Source of the DNA: Saprospiraceae bacterium
GTDB taxonomy: Bacteria; Bacteroidota; Bacteroidia; Chitinophagales; Saprospiraceae
Assembly: GCA_019187365.1 (NCBI GenBank)
Contig: JABARE010000001.1
Location: 248,001-312,000 of the forward strand
Direction: 5' to 3'
Length of the DNA: 64,000 nt
Shown one piece after another: positions 55,159 through 63,413 of the stretch. The first letter of the stretch is position 1. Each line of letters begins with the position of its first letter. The notes below the pieces were generated by a model. The model made no database searches. It worked only from the letters and a program-made list of their open reading frames with translations, and was not told the DNA's origin. The position numbers were made by a program, and so were the translations under genes.

Positions 55159-55731
55159 TCAGCGCGTATCGGACTGAATCAATTTAAGAAATTCGTTGCG
55201 CGTCTCCACGCGTTTAAATATACCAGTAAAAGCGGAGGTCTTGGTAATGGAATTTTGTTTTTGAACTCCCCGCATCATCATGCACATATGCCTTGCCTCA
55301 ATGACAATGGCGGCACCCATGGGCTCAAGGTTATCCTGAAGGCAATGAAGGATTTCATGGGTGAGACGTTCCTGCACCTGAAGGCGTCGGCTAAAGACGT
55401 CAACCAGCCTGGCCAGCTTGCTCAGCCCTACGATATAGCCGTTCGGGATATAGGCAATATGCGCTTTGCCAAAAAACGGAAGCATGTGGTGCTCACAAAG
55501 GCTGTAAAGTTCAATGTCTTTGACCAGGACCATTTCACTGTAATTTTCCCGGAATAAGGCGGATCGCAGCACCTGACTTCCATCCTGACTGTACCCCTGG
55601 GTAAAAAATTCCAGGGCCTTCGCAGCTCTTTCGGGGGTTTTTGCCAGTCCTTCGCGCATTGGATCCTCGCCTACCCCACGGAGGAGATCTCCATAAACCG
55701 CTTTCAAATCCTGGTTTTTCAAAACCTGCAT
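55159..55731 (-). CDS. folE: GTP cyclohydrolase I
   Basis: Forms dihydroneopterin triphosphate from GTP, the first step of folate/pterin synthesis. The 190-residue sequence has the zinc site [20 protein letters not shown], then [20 protein letters not shown], and [16 protein letters not shown] near the end, all diagnostic. It heads a four-gene minus-strand operon with fabD, yqgE and an ABC-F gene; folP lies far away near 26 kb. Confidence 0.96.
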   Translation of the reverse strand: MQVLKNQDLKAVYGDLLRGVGEDPMREGLAKTPERAAKALEFFTQGYSQDGSQVLRSALFRENYSEMVLVKDIELYSLCEHHMLPFFGKAHIAYIPNGYIVGLSKLARLVDVFSRRLQVQERLTHEILHCLQDNLEPMGAAIVIEARHMCMMMRGVQKQNSITKTSAFTGIFKRVETRNEFLKLIQSDTR

Positions 55732-55860
55732 ACGTCTAAATTTGGTTTAGGTAACGGCCAGCCACGACATTGGTTTAATTTTAGTCGGTTCCGGCTGTAA
55801 TTTAGTCCATTTTCGAATGCCCCAGGTCGATTAAGGGTCCCGGCTGTGCCGCGGAGCAGT

Positions 55861-55868
55861 TAATTTTG
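55861..55868 (+). promoter_or_regulatory. -7 box for the LytS-type kinase gene
   Basis: TAATTTTG overlaps the TTG at 55866 that opens the longest frame, so the ATG at 55878, 9 bases downstream, should be the real start. The transcript would have almost no leader. Confidence 0.5.
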
Positions 55869-55877
55869 AGGAAAGGG

Positions 55878-56930
55878 ATGAACATCAAACCGGGCATCAG
55901 GACCCCATTTTCAAATAATACACCGGCCATGGCCCAATGGTTGGTTTGGCTGCTCTTCATCGGGATTGGGTTCTACATCAAACCCTTGCCCTGGGGTTTT
56001 TCAAACACGCTCTTGTGGTCTACAGGGAACACGCTGTTTTATGCATTTGCCATTCACGTCAACCTCTATTTCCTTATCCCCAGGTTCATGTACCGGCCCT
56101 CAATTCTGCCTTACCTCAGTCTTCTGGTTGGACTTTCACTGCTTCTGACCCCTTTTACCTGGCTCTTCAATAGCTGGATGGCCAAAGAATTTCAAGAGGT
56201 AAGTTCCCATTGGCTAACGCTGCCCCAATTTCATTTTATCAACCTGGTGGTCATCACCGCCTTGAGTTCTCTGGTTCGCATTCCCGTTGATTGGCTCCGG
56301 GTCCAGGCTGAGAAAAAAGAGCTTCAAACCCGCAATGTGGAAACTGAATTGCAGTCGCTCAAAAATCAGATCAATCCGCACTTCCTGTTCAATACCTTAA
56401 ACAATCTCTATGCGCTGACCCTGAAAAAATCGGATATGGCACCTCAGGTAGTTTTGCGGTTATCGGATATGATGCGTTATATGTTGTACGAGTGCAACGA
56501 ATCACAGGTCAGCATAGGCCAGGAAATGCGTTATATCAACAATTACCTCGAACTGGAACGGTTGCGATATGCCTCACCATCGCAGATATCAATCGAAATA
56601 GACGACGACCTTCTGGATCATCAAATTGCACCGCTGCTTCTCATTCCGTTCGTTGAAAACAGCTTTAAACACGGGATGCAGACGAGCCTGAGCGAGAGTT
56701 TTGTTCGGATCCGAGCGGTCAACGACCATGGAAAACTGCTTTTTGAGGTAGTCAACTCTAAACCTCCATCGTCACCGGGACAAGCGAGCCCAAGGTCTCA
56801 GGGAGGCGTAGGGCTGTCAAATGTTAAGAGAAGACTTGCTTTGCTTTACCCGGATCACTACCATCTTGAAATTTCAGACGCCCCGGATCGTTTTACCGCC
56901 AGGCTCCGCATAGACTTAAATGAAAACTGA
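55878..56930 (+). CDS. LytS-type (His_kinase) sensor kinase
   Basis: A 350-residue membrane kinase of the LytS/YehU type. Four hydrophobic segments in the first 140 residues are followed by a short coiled coil and the H-box NQINPHFLFNTLNNLYAL. The ATPase part has LLIPFVENSFKHGMQ and GVGLSNVKRRLALLYPDHY. There is no separate sensor domain. Its end overlaps the LytTR regulator start by 11 bases, so they form one unit. The ATG at 55878 was chosen because of the promoter box. Confidence 0.92.
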   Translation: MNIKPGIRTPFSNNTPAMAQWLVWLLFIGIGFYIKPLPWGFSNTLLWSTGNTLFYAFAIHVNLYFLIPRFMYRPSILPYLSLLVGLSLLLTPFTWLFNSWMAKEFQEVSSHWLTLPQFHFINLVVITALSSLVRIPVDWLRVQAEKKELQTRNVETELQSLKNQINPHFLFNTLNNLYALTLKKSDMAPQVVLRLSDMMRYMLYECNESQVSIGQEMRYINNYLELERLRYASPSQISIEIDDDLLDHQIAPLLLIPFVENSFKHGMQTSLSESFVRIRAVNDHGKLLFEVVNSKPPSSPGQASPRSQGGVGLSNVKRRLALLYPDHYHLEISDAPDRFTARLRIDLNEN

Positions 56931-57654
56931 CATGATAAAGGCCATGATCGTCGATGACGAACCCCTTGCAATCGAAATACTGGATACCTACATCCGCCAG
57001 GTACCTCAACTTTCTCTGGTCGCAAGTTGCGGCAATGCGGTCGAAGCACACGAGAAGATCATTTTAGAAAAGCCCGATCTGCTTTTCCTCGACATCCAGA
57101 TGCCGCAATTGTCCGGCATATCTCTTGCAAAGAGCCTGGACTCCCCCCCAATGATCATATTTACAACGGCTTTTCCTGAATTTGCAGTCGAGGGGTTTGA
57201 GCTAGATGCCGTAGACTACCTGTTGAAGCCCATATCTTTTGAACGGTTCCTGCGAGCGGTTGGCAAAGTAATGAGCAAGAGCGCTCAGCCTACAGCGATC
57301 ACTGGTGAAGGACCGGATCCCAGTCATGAGTTCATTTTTGTCAAATCAGACAAAAAACTCATCAAACTGTCATACGGTGAGATACTCTTCATCGAGGGTC
57401 TGAAGGACTATGTAATTCTCTACACCAGCCAAGCAAGAATCGTCACCCTGCAAACCATGAAAACCCTTGAGGAAAAATTGCCGGAATCATTATTCCTCCG
57501 GGTTCACAGGTCCTTCATCGTGAACCTCAATAAAATTCATTCCATACATTCTGACGACATCGAGATGGTAGTAAAAGATAAGATACGCCAGATTCCCGTA
57601 GGCAGCAACTATGCTGAGAAGCTCCAGCGCCTCGTAAACCGCAGAAAGTTATAG
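56920..57654 (+). CDS. LytTR-family response regulator
   Basis: A 244-residue regulator: receiver domain with AMIVDDEPLAIEILDTYI, phospho-Asp in LLFLDIQMPQLSG and Lys in DYLLKPISFERFLRAV, then a LytTR DNA-binding domain (FVKSDKKLIKLSYGEILFIE, KDYVILYT, LFLRVHRSFIVNLNKI, IPVGSNYAEKLQRLV). The typical target is a pair of direct repeats. Co-transcribed with the LytS-type kinase. Confidence 0.95.
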   Translation: MKTDMIKAMIVDDEPLAIEILDTYIRQVPQLSLVASCGNAVEAHEKIILEKPDLLFLDIQMPQLSGISLAKSLDSPPMIIFTTAFPEFAVEGFELDAVDYLLKPISFERFLRAVGKVMSKSAQPTAITGEGPDPSHEFIFVKSDKKLIKLSYGEILFIEGLKDYVILYTSQARIVTLQTMKTLEEKLPESLFLRVHRSFIVNLNKIHSIHSDDIEMVVKDKIRQIPVGSNYAEKLQRLVNRRKL

Positions 57655-57709
57655 TCCGGGGTCCTTTCCTGATTGTGCGTCGACCAGCCCCGTTTCCCTA
57701 AAATAAACA

Positions 57710-57727
57710 AGCCCCAGGGAAGGGGCT
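57710..57727. terminator. Terminator hairpin between convergent genes
   Basis: AGCCCC (57710-57715) pairs with GGGGCT (57722-57727) around a 6-base loop, with A/T-rich flanks. It lies between the LytTR regulator gene and the T9SS cargo gene and may serve both. Confidence 0.7.
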
Positions 57728-57779
57728 CATTTATTCTAAATAATTTAGACTGATTAAACTGGTTATATAAAAACAGGGA

Positions 57780-60257
57780 TTATCGCAAGATTTCAAATTT
57801 TTTGACAATGGGCCCTAGCTCGGTCTCCGTGCGCAAAAGGTAAATGCCATTTTCAAGTCCCTCCAAATTCATCTCAACCTGTTTTCCGTCAATGTTGCGG
57901 TAACTGCGCAAGTTTTGTCCAGACATGCTGACAAGATCTACCGAATGGATCGAGTTTCTTCCGTTGAGGTATAATTTAAGGTAGTGATCAGCAGGTACGG
58001 GATAGACGATCAATTTATCAGCATCGAGCCGGGGCTCCCTGTCAGAATCATCCTCGATCTCCAAATAAACGGTTTGGTCGGGGAGCCTGTACAAACGACC
58101 TTCAGAGTCTATTACGGTAATACCACTGAAAAAGAAGGGTATTTTAAGCGTTCCATTTCGGAAACCACCTAGGTCATCCTCGACAATAAACGTGATCAAT
58201 TCAGTTCCTCCCCTTCCGCTGACTTTTTTTGCATTGGCACGAGCGAAACCGCTTTCCAGCCTGCCGTCCCATGGCTTTTTGTACATATGAAGCACGGAAG
58301 CATTTTGTGCAGCCCACTCCTGGTAATAAAAGCCCACTTCCAGCGTAGCCTCGTTGACGACGTTCACATTATAATCGAGTTCATAGGCATATCCGGCGAG
58401 GTTGATTGCGGGATACGTTTCGTCGCCAAGTTGAACTTCGATCCTGGCCAGATCGCCAATGCCTACATTCGGGTCAACGACGTGAAGTATGAACGGGAAA
58501 TCGCCCCTATCGTAAACAGGACGTGGAACGAGGGAATGCTGTTTGCGGTAGAAATTGGATATGTAGAGTGTATCCTGGTAATCAACGGTTCCGTCGCCAT
58601 CGGCATCTGCATGTTTTAGGTTCGCAAATCCGTTCGTAAGTTCACTGTCCCAGTCAGATGAGCGGAGAGCCCTGAAGTTGGTGGTGCTTTTATGAACGCG
58701 ACTGGGCCCCTGGATGCCCAGATGGTAACCCAGACTCAGCATGTCCATCATGCTTACCTCCCCGTCGAGGTTCACATCACCTGGCCAGACGCAGTCACCT
58801 GCACAGTGCAGGCTGCAGTTTTTGCCTTCGTCATAAATGCTTACTTCCACCTCGGCGATAACGCATTCATTGGTGGCTGGGATGCAATATTCTACTTCAA
58901 AGGTCCTGATCCCCGCATAATCTTTCGGCGTATAATAAACGAGCAGGTTGTATCCGGAAACGGTATCCTTGCAGCCCTTGTAATCGAGGTAAATCGTGTC
59001 GAAGCCAGGATAAAACCGCACACTGTCCGATTGGGATGTAAAGGTGTACCCGGTAATGGGTATGTGGTAACTGATTACAATGGGAACGTTTTTGGGCGTA
59101 CTGAATTTGTACATGGTACGTGTATCGGGTTCCCAGTTGCCGATAAACATTTTAACCGTACCGTATTCGCAATTGCCCTGGGGACACACCTTATAAACAA
59201 ACGTTTCGACCCCCTCGAACCCAGCTTCGGGAACGTAAGTAAAACTGCCATTTGTATTCAGCGTCAAGATGCCCCTGACAGGGTCCTGTGCCTTCAAAAA
59301 GGGATATTTATCGACAATGTCGTTGGTGGCTACGGTACCGGCAAGGCTTGAATCTTTTGGGACGAAGAAATAGTCATTGACAACGATCTTGTTAACGACC
59401 GGCATGGGATATACTTCCATAAAGACGGTACGGTAGATGCCGTTGCTGACGACGATAAAGGTATCCTTGCCTGTGAAGGTAGATACGGGCTTATAAAGTA
59501 CACTGAAATCCGTATTGAATTCCAGTACGCCATGGTCAGGAGCTTCGTGGGTTGAATAACCGCTTTGAGGCAAGACAACGAGCTTATGCGTAGCTTTGGG
59601 AGTACCTAAGTACATGCTGTCGCTGACCAGGTTGGACGATTCTACCACGTTGATGATCAGGCTGGCATCGATGCATGCTCCCTCGGAGTCGCAAATGGTG
59701 TAATTGACTGTGGCCTGACCTGTAAAACCGGGATCCGGGCGAACCCGGAGCGTGGTGTCGTTGGGTGTGGAAACAACCAGATGCGGAGCTGCAGAAAAAT
59801 TGGAAATGTGCAGCGCCAGATGGGAAGGAGTGGTATCAATTGTGCTGCTGTCGTTCAGAAGCGGATGGTAATCGATGTCTCCGCTGTTTTGATCAACAGC
59901 AAAAACATCAGCCCTGGAAACGATCACCGATTTTCTAACGTCGAAAACGAAACTAATGTATTTGAACTTGCCCGACAGATCTTTGTATTCGTAGCTTGCC
60001 GTATCCCTCCCGATGAATCCGGCATCCGGAGTATAACTGACGGTAGGATTGTACTTGGTGCCTCCCAGAACAAAGCTGCCGTGATCCGTAGGGTCGAAAA
60101 TGATCTTGTTTGCCTGGTAATTATTGGGATAATACGTGATGTCGTTATTCTTCAACATCAGGAAGTACAGGTAAGGCCCCTGCTGTTCCTGGGCCTGAAT
60201 GCCCATAGCACAAAAAAATGCCCAAACAAGAATCGTGTAAGTCCTGTTTTTTCCCAT
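57780..60257 (-). CDS. Secreted multidomain protein with dockerin-like repeats and T9SS sorting domain
   Basis: An 825-residue exported protein. The signal peptide is ILVWAFFCAMGIQAQ. Several Ig/cadherin-like tandem domains follow, marked by repeats such as VSYTPDAGFIGRDTASYEY and FTYVPEAGFEGVETFVYKVC. About two-thirds along is a dockerin-type calcium pair, GDVNLDGEVSMMDMLSLGYH and ADADGDGTVDYQDTLYISNF, and after a further beta domain a C-terminal type IX sorting domain begins at LIVYPVPADHYLKLYLNG. The protein should reach the cell surface or medium through T9SS. The start at 60257 was chosen because the promoter lies at 60269-60299; an ATG at 60290 is upstream of it. Confidence 0.9.
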   Translation of the reverse strand: MGKNRTYTILVWAFFCAMGIQAQEQQGPYLYFLMLKNNDITYYPNNYQANKIIFDPTDHGSFVLGGTKYNPTVSYTPDAGFIGRDTASYEYKDLSGKFKYISFVFDVRKSVIVSRADVFAVDQNSGDIDYHPLLNDSSTIDTTPSHLALHISNFSAAPHLVVSTPNDTTLRVRPDPGFTGQATVNYTICDSEGACIDASLIINVVESSNLVSDSMYLGTPKATHKLVVLPQSGYSTHEAPDHGVLEFNTDFSVLYKPVSTFTGKDTFIVVSNGIYRTVFMEVYPMPVVNKIVVNDYFFVPKDSSLAGTVATNDIVDKYPFLKAQDPVRGILTLNTNGSFTYVPEAGFEGVETFVYKVCPQGNCEYGTVKMFIGNWEPDTRTMYKFSTPKNVPIVISYHIPITGYTFTSQSDSVRFYPGFDTIYLDYKGCKDTVSGYNLLVYYTPKDYAGIRTFEVEYCIPATNECVIAEVEVSIYDEGKNCSLHCAGDCVWPGDVNLDGEVSMMDMLSLGYHLGIQGPSRVHKSTTNFRALRSSDWDSELTNGFANLKHADADGDGTVDYQDTLYISNFYRKQHSLVPRPVYDRGDFPFILHVVDPNVGIGDLARIEVQLGDETYPAINLAGYAYELDYNVNVVNEATLEVGFYYQEWAAQNASVLHMYKKPWDGRLESGFARANAKKVSGRGGTELITFIVEDDLGGFRNGTLKIPFFFSGITVIDSEGRLYRLPDQTVYLEIEDDSDREPRLDADKLIVYPVPADHYLKLYLNGRNSIHSVDLVSMSGQNLRSYRNIDGKQVEMNLEGLENGIYLLRTETELGPIVKKFEILR

Positions 60258-60268
60258 AACCAGTGCTA

Positions 60269-60299
60269 CAAAAGTAGTCAAAATCTCCACATTGCCAAA
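60269..60299 (-). promoter_or_regulatory. Consensus promoter of the T9SS cargo gene
   Basis: On the minus strand TTTG (60296-60299) is followed after exactly 19 bases by TACTTTTG (60269-60276), the full Bacteroidota -33/-7 promoter. It sets the cargo gene start at the ATG of 60257. Confidence 0.8.
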
Positions 60300-60372
60300 C
60301 TTTGAATTAAATATTTTTAATTTATATAGAACTGATTGCGAATGCGTCTTGCAATAAATTAGCTCTCTTATT

Positions 60373-60404
60373 GTTACGCATTATTAAATTATTTAATATG
60401 TAAC
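60373..60404. promoter_or_regulatory. 32-bp palindrome upstream of the T9SS cargo gene
   Basis: Arms GTTACGCATTA (from 60373) and TAATATGTAAC (to 60404) are inverted around an A/T-rich centre. The right 19 bases (60386-60404) match 8575-8593 at 18 positions. It lies about 75 bases upstream of the -33 box. It fits a dimeric regulator's binding site; the regulator is unknown. Confidence 0.45.
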
Positions 60405-60494
60405 ATAGGGCGATATTGGGGACCTCGCTGAATCAGCCAGCAGACGCAATCTGCCTGAAGGTCAATTGAGACACCGGCGTATCTTTAACCTGCA

Positions 60495-61922
60495 ATGCGC
60501 GACTCGAAAGTCTTCCGTTTCCTGAGTGCCCTGCAACCCAAAGAGCGGCGCAGGTTTCGCAAGTACCTTGAATCCCCGTATTTCAATTCCCATGCCAAAC
60601 TGCTTCGTTTATACGACCGCCTGGAAGAAGGACTTACGGACCCTGAGCTCGACCTTTCCAAGGAGAAGCTTTGGGAATGCATTCACCAAAACGAACCCTT
60701 TGAGTACGACAAATTGCGAAAATTGCTCCACGTTCTGATGGAGCACGCCTACGCGTTTCTGTCGCAACAGGTTTTTGATGTCTCCATCGCAGCCCATTCC
60801 CATTATCTGCTCCAGCTCCTGGCAGAAAAACAAATGGAATCCTATATGCCTCATGCCATAGAGTCCGGCATGGCGCTCCTGCAACGGGAGCAGAATAAAA
60901 ATGGAAATTTCTACTACGACCTGTATTCCATCGAGAAATTCAAATACGTACTTGCCGACGTTGAGTCGGCCCGCGTCAGCAAGAGCAACATACAGCGATT
61001 AAACCTTGGGGCAATCGACGACCACCTCAATACATTTTTTCTATCGGAAAAATTGCGCAATTACTGCCTCATATTGAGCTGGAGTAAGATGATCGAAATG
61101 GATACGAAGATACCCTTACTCGACGAGGTGTTGCAGATGGCACAGAGGGATGAATACAGGGACATAGCCCCTGTCAGCATTTATTACCAGATTTATCTTA
61201 CCTACGCAGAACCAGACTTCGATGCGCACTTTATCCGCCTTAAAGAGCTGATCCGCAAACATCTTCATTTATTTCCTGCAAATGAAGCCCGCGACATCAT
61301 CAACGCCGCCATAAATTATACGATCCAGCGGCAGAACCGTGGCCAGTTGGAGTATGCTGAACACAACTTCGAACTTTGGCAGTACGCCCTTGATACCGGA
61401 GTCATTTTGGTCCATGACGAGATCTCCCCCTGGGCATTTAAAAATATCGTAACCCTCGCGCTCCGTTTGGGCCGTTTCGACTGGACCGAGTTATTTATTT
61501 CCGACTTTGGACCTAAAATCGTTGAAGAGTACCGCGAAAACGCGGTCAATTACAACCTGGCTTCCCTTCATTTTTATCGCAAGAAATACGATAGAGCAAT
61601 CCCTTTGTTGCAGAAAGTACAATTTGATGAGATTAATTATGGTCTGGGAGCAAAATCAATTCTTTTAGCCTGCTATTATGAGCTCGATGAATTTGATCCT
61701 TTGATTTCCCATATGGAAACGTTTAAAACCTTCCTGCGAAGAAACAAGTCATTAACCCAGGAACGAAAAAAGAGTTATCTTTCTTTGATTCAATATACTT
61801 ATGCTCTATCGAACTCTCACAACAATAAGGACGCCTTGAAAAAGCTAAAATCAGAAATAGAACGCTCACAGGCAATGAGTAAAAAGTGGCTGATAGAGAA
61901 AGTCGACGAACTTCTTTCCTAG
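60495..61922 (+). CDS. Conserved helical-repeat protein of unknown function
   Basis: A 475-residue soluble protein with no signal or membrane segment. It begins FRFLSALQPKERRRFRKYLE and SPYFNSHAKLLRLYDRLEEG, a pattern I associate with proteins found in Saprospiria, and is helical throughout, with tetratricopeptide-like stretches (NLASLHFYRKKYDRAIPLLQ). No catalytic motif is recognised. It diverges from the T9SS cargo gene, and its stop shares a CTAG with the photolyase stop. A possible -7 box TATCTTTA lies at 60480-60487. Confidence 0.7.
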   Translation: MRDSKVFRFLSALQPKERRRFRKYLESPYFNSHAKLLRLYDRLEEGLTDPELDLSKEKLWECIHQNEPFEYDKLRKLLHVLMEHAYAFLSQQVFDVSIAAHSHYLLQLLAEKQMESYMPHAIESGMALLQREQNKNGNFYYDLYSIEKFKYVLADVESARVSKSNIQRLNLGAIDDHLNTFFLSEKLRNYCLILSWSKMIEMDTKIPLLDEVLQMAQRDEYRDIAPVSIYYQIYLTYAEPDFDAHFIRLKELIRKHLHLFPANEARDIINAAINYTIQRQNRGQLEYAEHNFELWQYALDTGVILVHDEISPWAFKNIVTLALRLGRFDWTELFISDFGPKIVEEYRENAVNYNLASLHFYRKKYDRAIPLLQKVQFDEINYGLGAKSILLACYYELDEFDPLISHMETFKTFLRRNKSLTQERKKSYLSLIQYTYALSNSHNNKDALKKLKSEIERSQAMSKKWLIEKVDELLS

Positions 61923-63247
61923 GTTTTCTTATTAAATGCTGCCTTCGCCAGGTGCAAAAATCGATCCCGTGCAAACGCATGATCGATGATGGGTTGAGGA
62001 TAGTTTTTTGTACCGTATTCGGGGATCCAATTGCGGACAAACTTGAATTGGGGATCAAACCGCTGTTGCTGGGCATCTGGAGAAAATATCCTGAAATACG
62101 GCGCTGCATCGGTACCGCAACCTGCAGCCCACTGCCAGCCTCCGTTGTTACTTGCAAGATCGTAATCAAGGAGTTTTGAGGCAAAGTAGGCTTCACCCCA
62201 CCGCCAGTCAACCAACAGGTGCTTGACCAGAAAGCTCGCAGTGAGCATTCTCAGCCTGTTGTGCATAAAGCCTGTGGCGTTGAGTTGCCGCATTCCGGCA
62301 TCCACCATAGGAAAACCGGTACAGCCGTTGCACCATGCCGCAAATTTGCCCGGATCGTTTTCCCATGCCATCTCTTCAAATTCCTTGCGGAAAGGATGTG
62401 ACTCTACACTGGGAAATGCCTGAAGAATCATACTATAAAAATCCCGCCACAACAATTCAGAAAGCAGAACAGGGCTGAATTTTGCCGATTTGCGGGCTGC
62501 AATCCGTATACTGAGGGTCCCGAAGCGCAGGTGTATCCCCATCCTGGTCGTACCATCAATCGATGGGAAGTCCCGGTTGTCTGCATAAGCTTTCATCCGG
62601 GACGAGGGCATCTCCGGAACCACATCCGGACACGATTGCTCCCGAAACGCCATGGATTCCAAGGTCGGGATTGGCCTTTGCGCGGTCTTCCAAAGCATTT
62701 CCAGATGTTTTTCGGAAGGAAATGAATTGATTTGCAATGGCTTATCCGGCCAGGCTGGATCGTACCCAAGCTTTTCATACGCCTTTCGCAGGTAGGGTGT
62801 GAAGACCGTGTAGGGTTTTCCATCCACTTTGGTCAACTCTCCCTTTTCGAAGAGAACATGGTCCTTGAACGTGTAAACTTCAACTCCCTTGTTGAACAGG
62901 ATAGCCTTTATCTGTCCGTCTCGCTGCAAAGCGTAGGATTCGTAGTCCCGGTTCCAATATACTGCTGATACCTTGTAGTTCCGGAGCAAGTACCTCCACT
63001 CCTCAACCGGATCTCCATATCTAACAAGAACATCCGAGCCAAGCTCCTTTAGTTGCTTCTTTAGGTATATCAGTCGTTTGTGAATGAAATTTAACCGTCG
63101 GTCATTGGCATCATCGAGTTTTTCGAGAATGTTCCGGTCGAAGACAAAAAAGAGAATTACCGGTTTCCCGGACCGGAGTGCATTAAAAAGGCCTGTGTTA
63201 TCCTCAAGCCGAAGGTCGCGCCTCATCCAGAATACGCAATATTCCAC
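61919..63247 (-). CDS. phr: Cryptochrome/photolyase family protein, probably class I CPD photolyase
   Basis: A 442-residue FAD protein that repairs cyclobutane pyrimidine dimers with blue light. The amino-terminal antenna domain opens VFWMRRDLRLEDNTGLFNAL. The FAD domain has TRMGIHLRFGTLSIR, LLWRDFYSMIL, WCNGCTGFPMVDAGMRQLNA and MHNRLRMLTASFLVKHLL, then LASNNGGWQWAAGCGTDA, all typical of class I DNA photolyases. A cryptochrome function cannot be excluded. It converges with the helical-repeat gene. Confidence 0.92.
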   Translation of the reverse strand: MEYCVFWMRRDLRLEDNTGLFNALRSGKPVILFFVFDRNILEKLDDANDRRLNFIHKRLIYLKKQLKELGSDVLVRYGDPVEEWRYLLRNYKVSAVYWNRDYESYALQRDGQIKAILFNKGVEVYTFKDHVLFEKGELTKVDGKPYTVFTPYLRKAYEKLGYDPAWPDKPLQINSFPSEKHLEMLWKTAQRPIPTLESMAFREQSCPDVVPEMPSSRMKAYADNRDFPSIDGTTRMGIHLRFGTLSIRIAARKSAKFSPVLLSELLWRDFYSMILQAFPSVESHPFRKEFEEMAWENDPGKFAAWCNGCTGFPMVDAGMRQLNATGFMHNRLRMLTASFLVKHLLVDWRWGEAYFASKLLDYDLASNNGGWQWAAGCGTDAAPYFRIFSPDAQQQRFDPQFKFVRNWIPEYGTKNYPQPIIDHAFARDRFLHLAKAAFNKKT

Positions 63248-63388
63248 ACCGAGTCAACGCCTTAATGGGCCAATCGTTCAAAATTCTACAAAATTGGGCT
63301 TTCCAAGTTGCTGAAGCTTTGCAACAGGCCTTCAGCACGCCGACATGCATTCCAGGTTGTCTGCAAAGGAGCAAGCCTTCAGATGTTG

Positions 63389-63396
63389 TACCTTTG
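63389..63396 (+). promoter_or_regulatory. -7 box for the lipoprotein gene at the window end
   Basis: TACCTTTG matches TAnnTTTG and lies 17 bases before the ATG at 63414. Confidence 0.5.
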
Positions 63397-63413
63397 CCGG
63401 CAAAGATCCTTAC

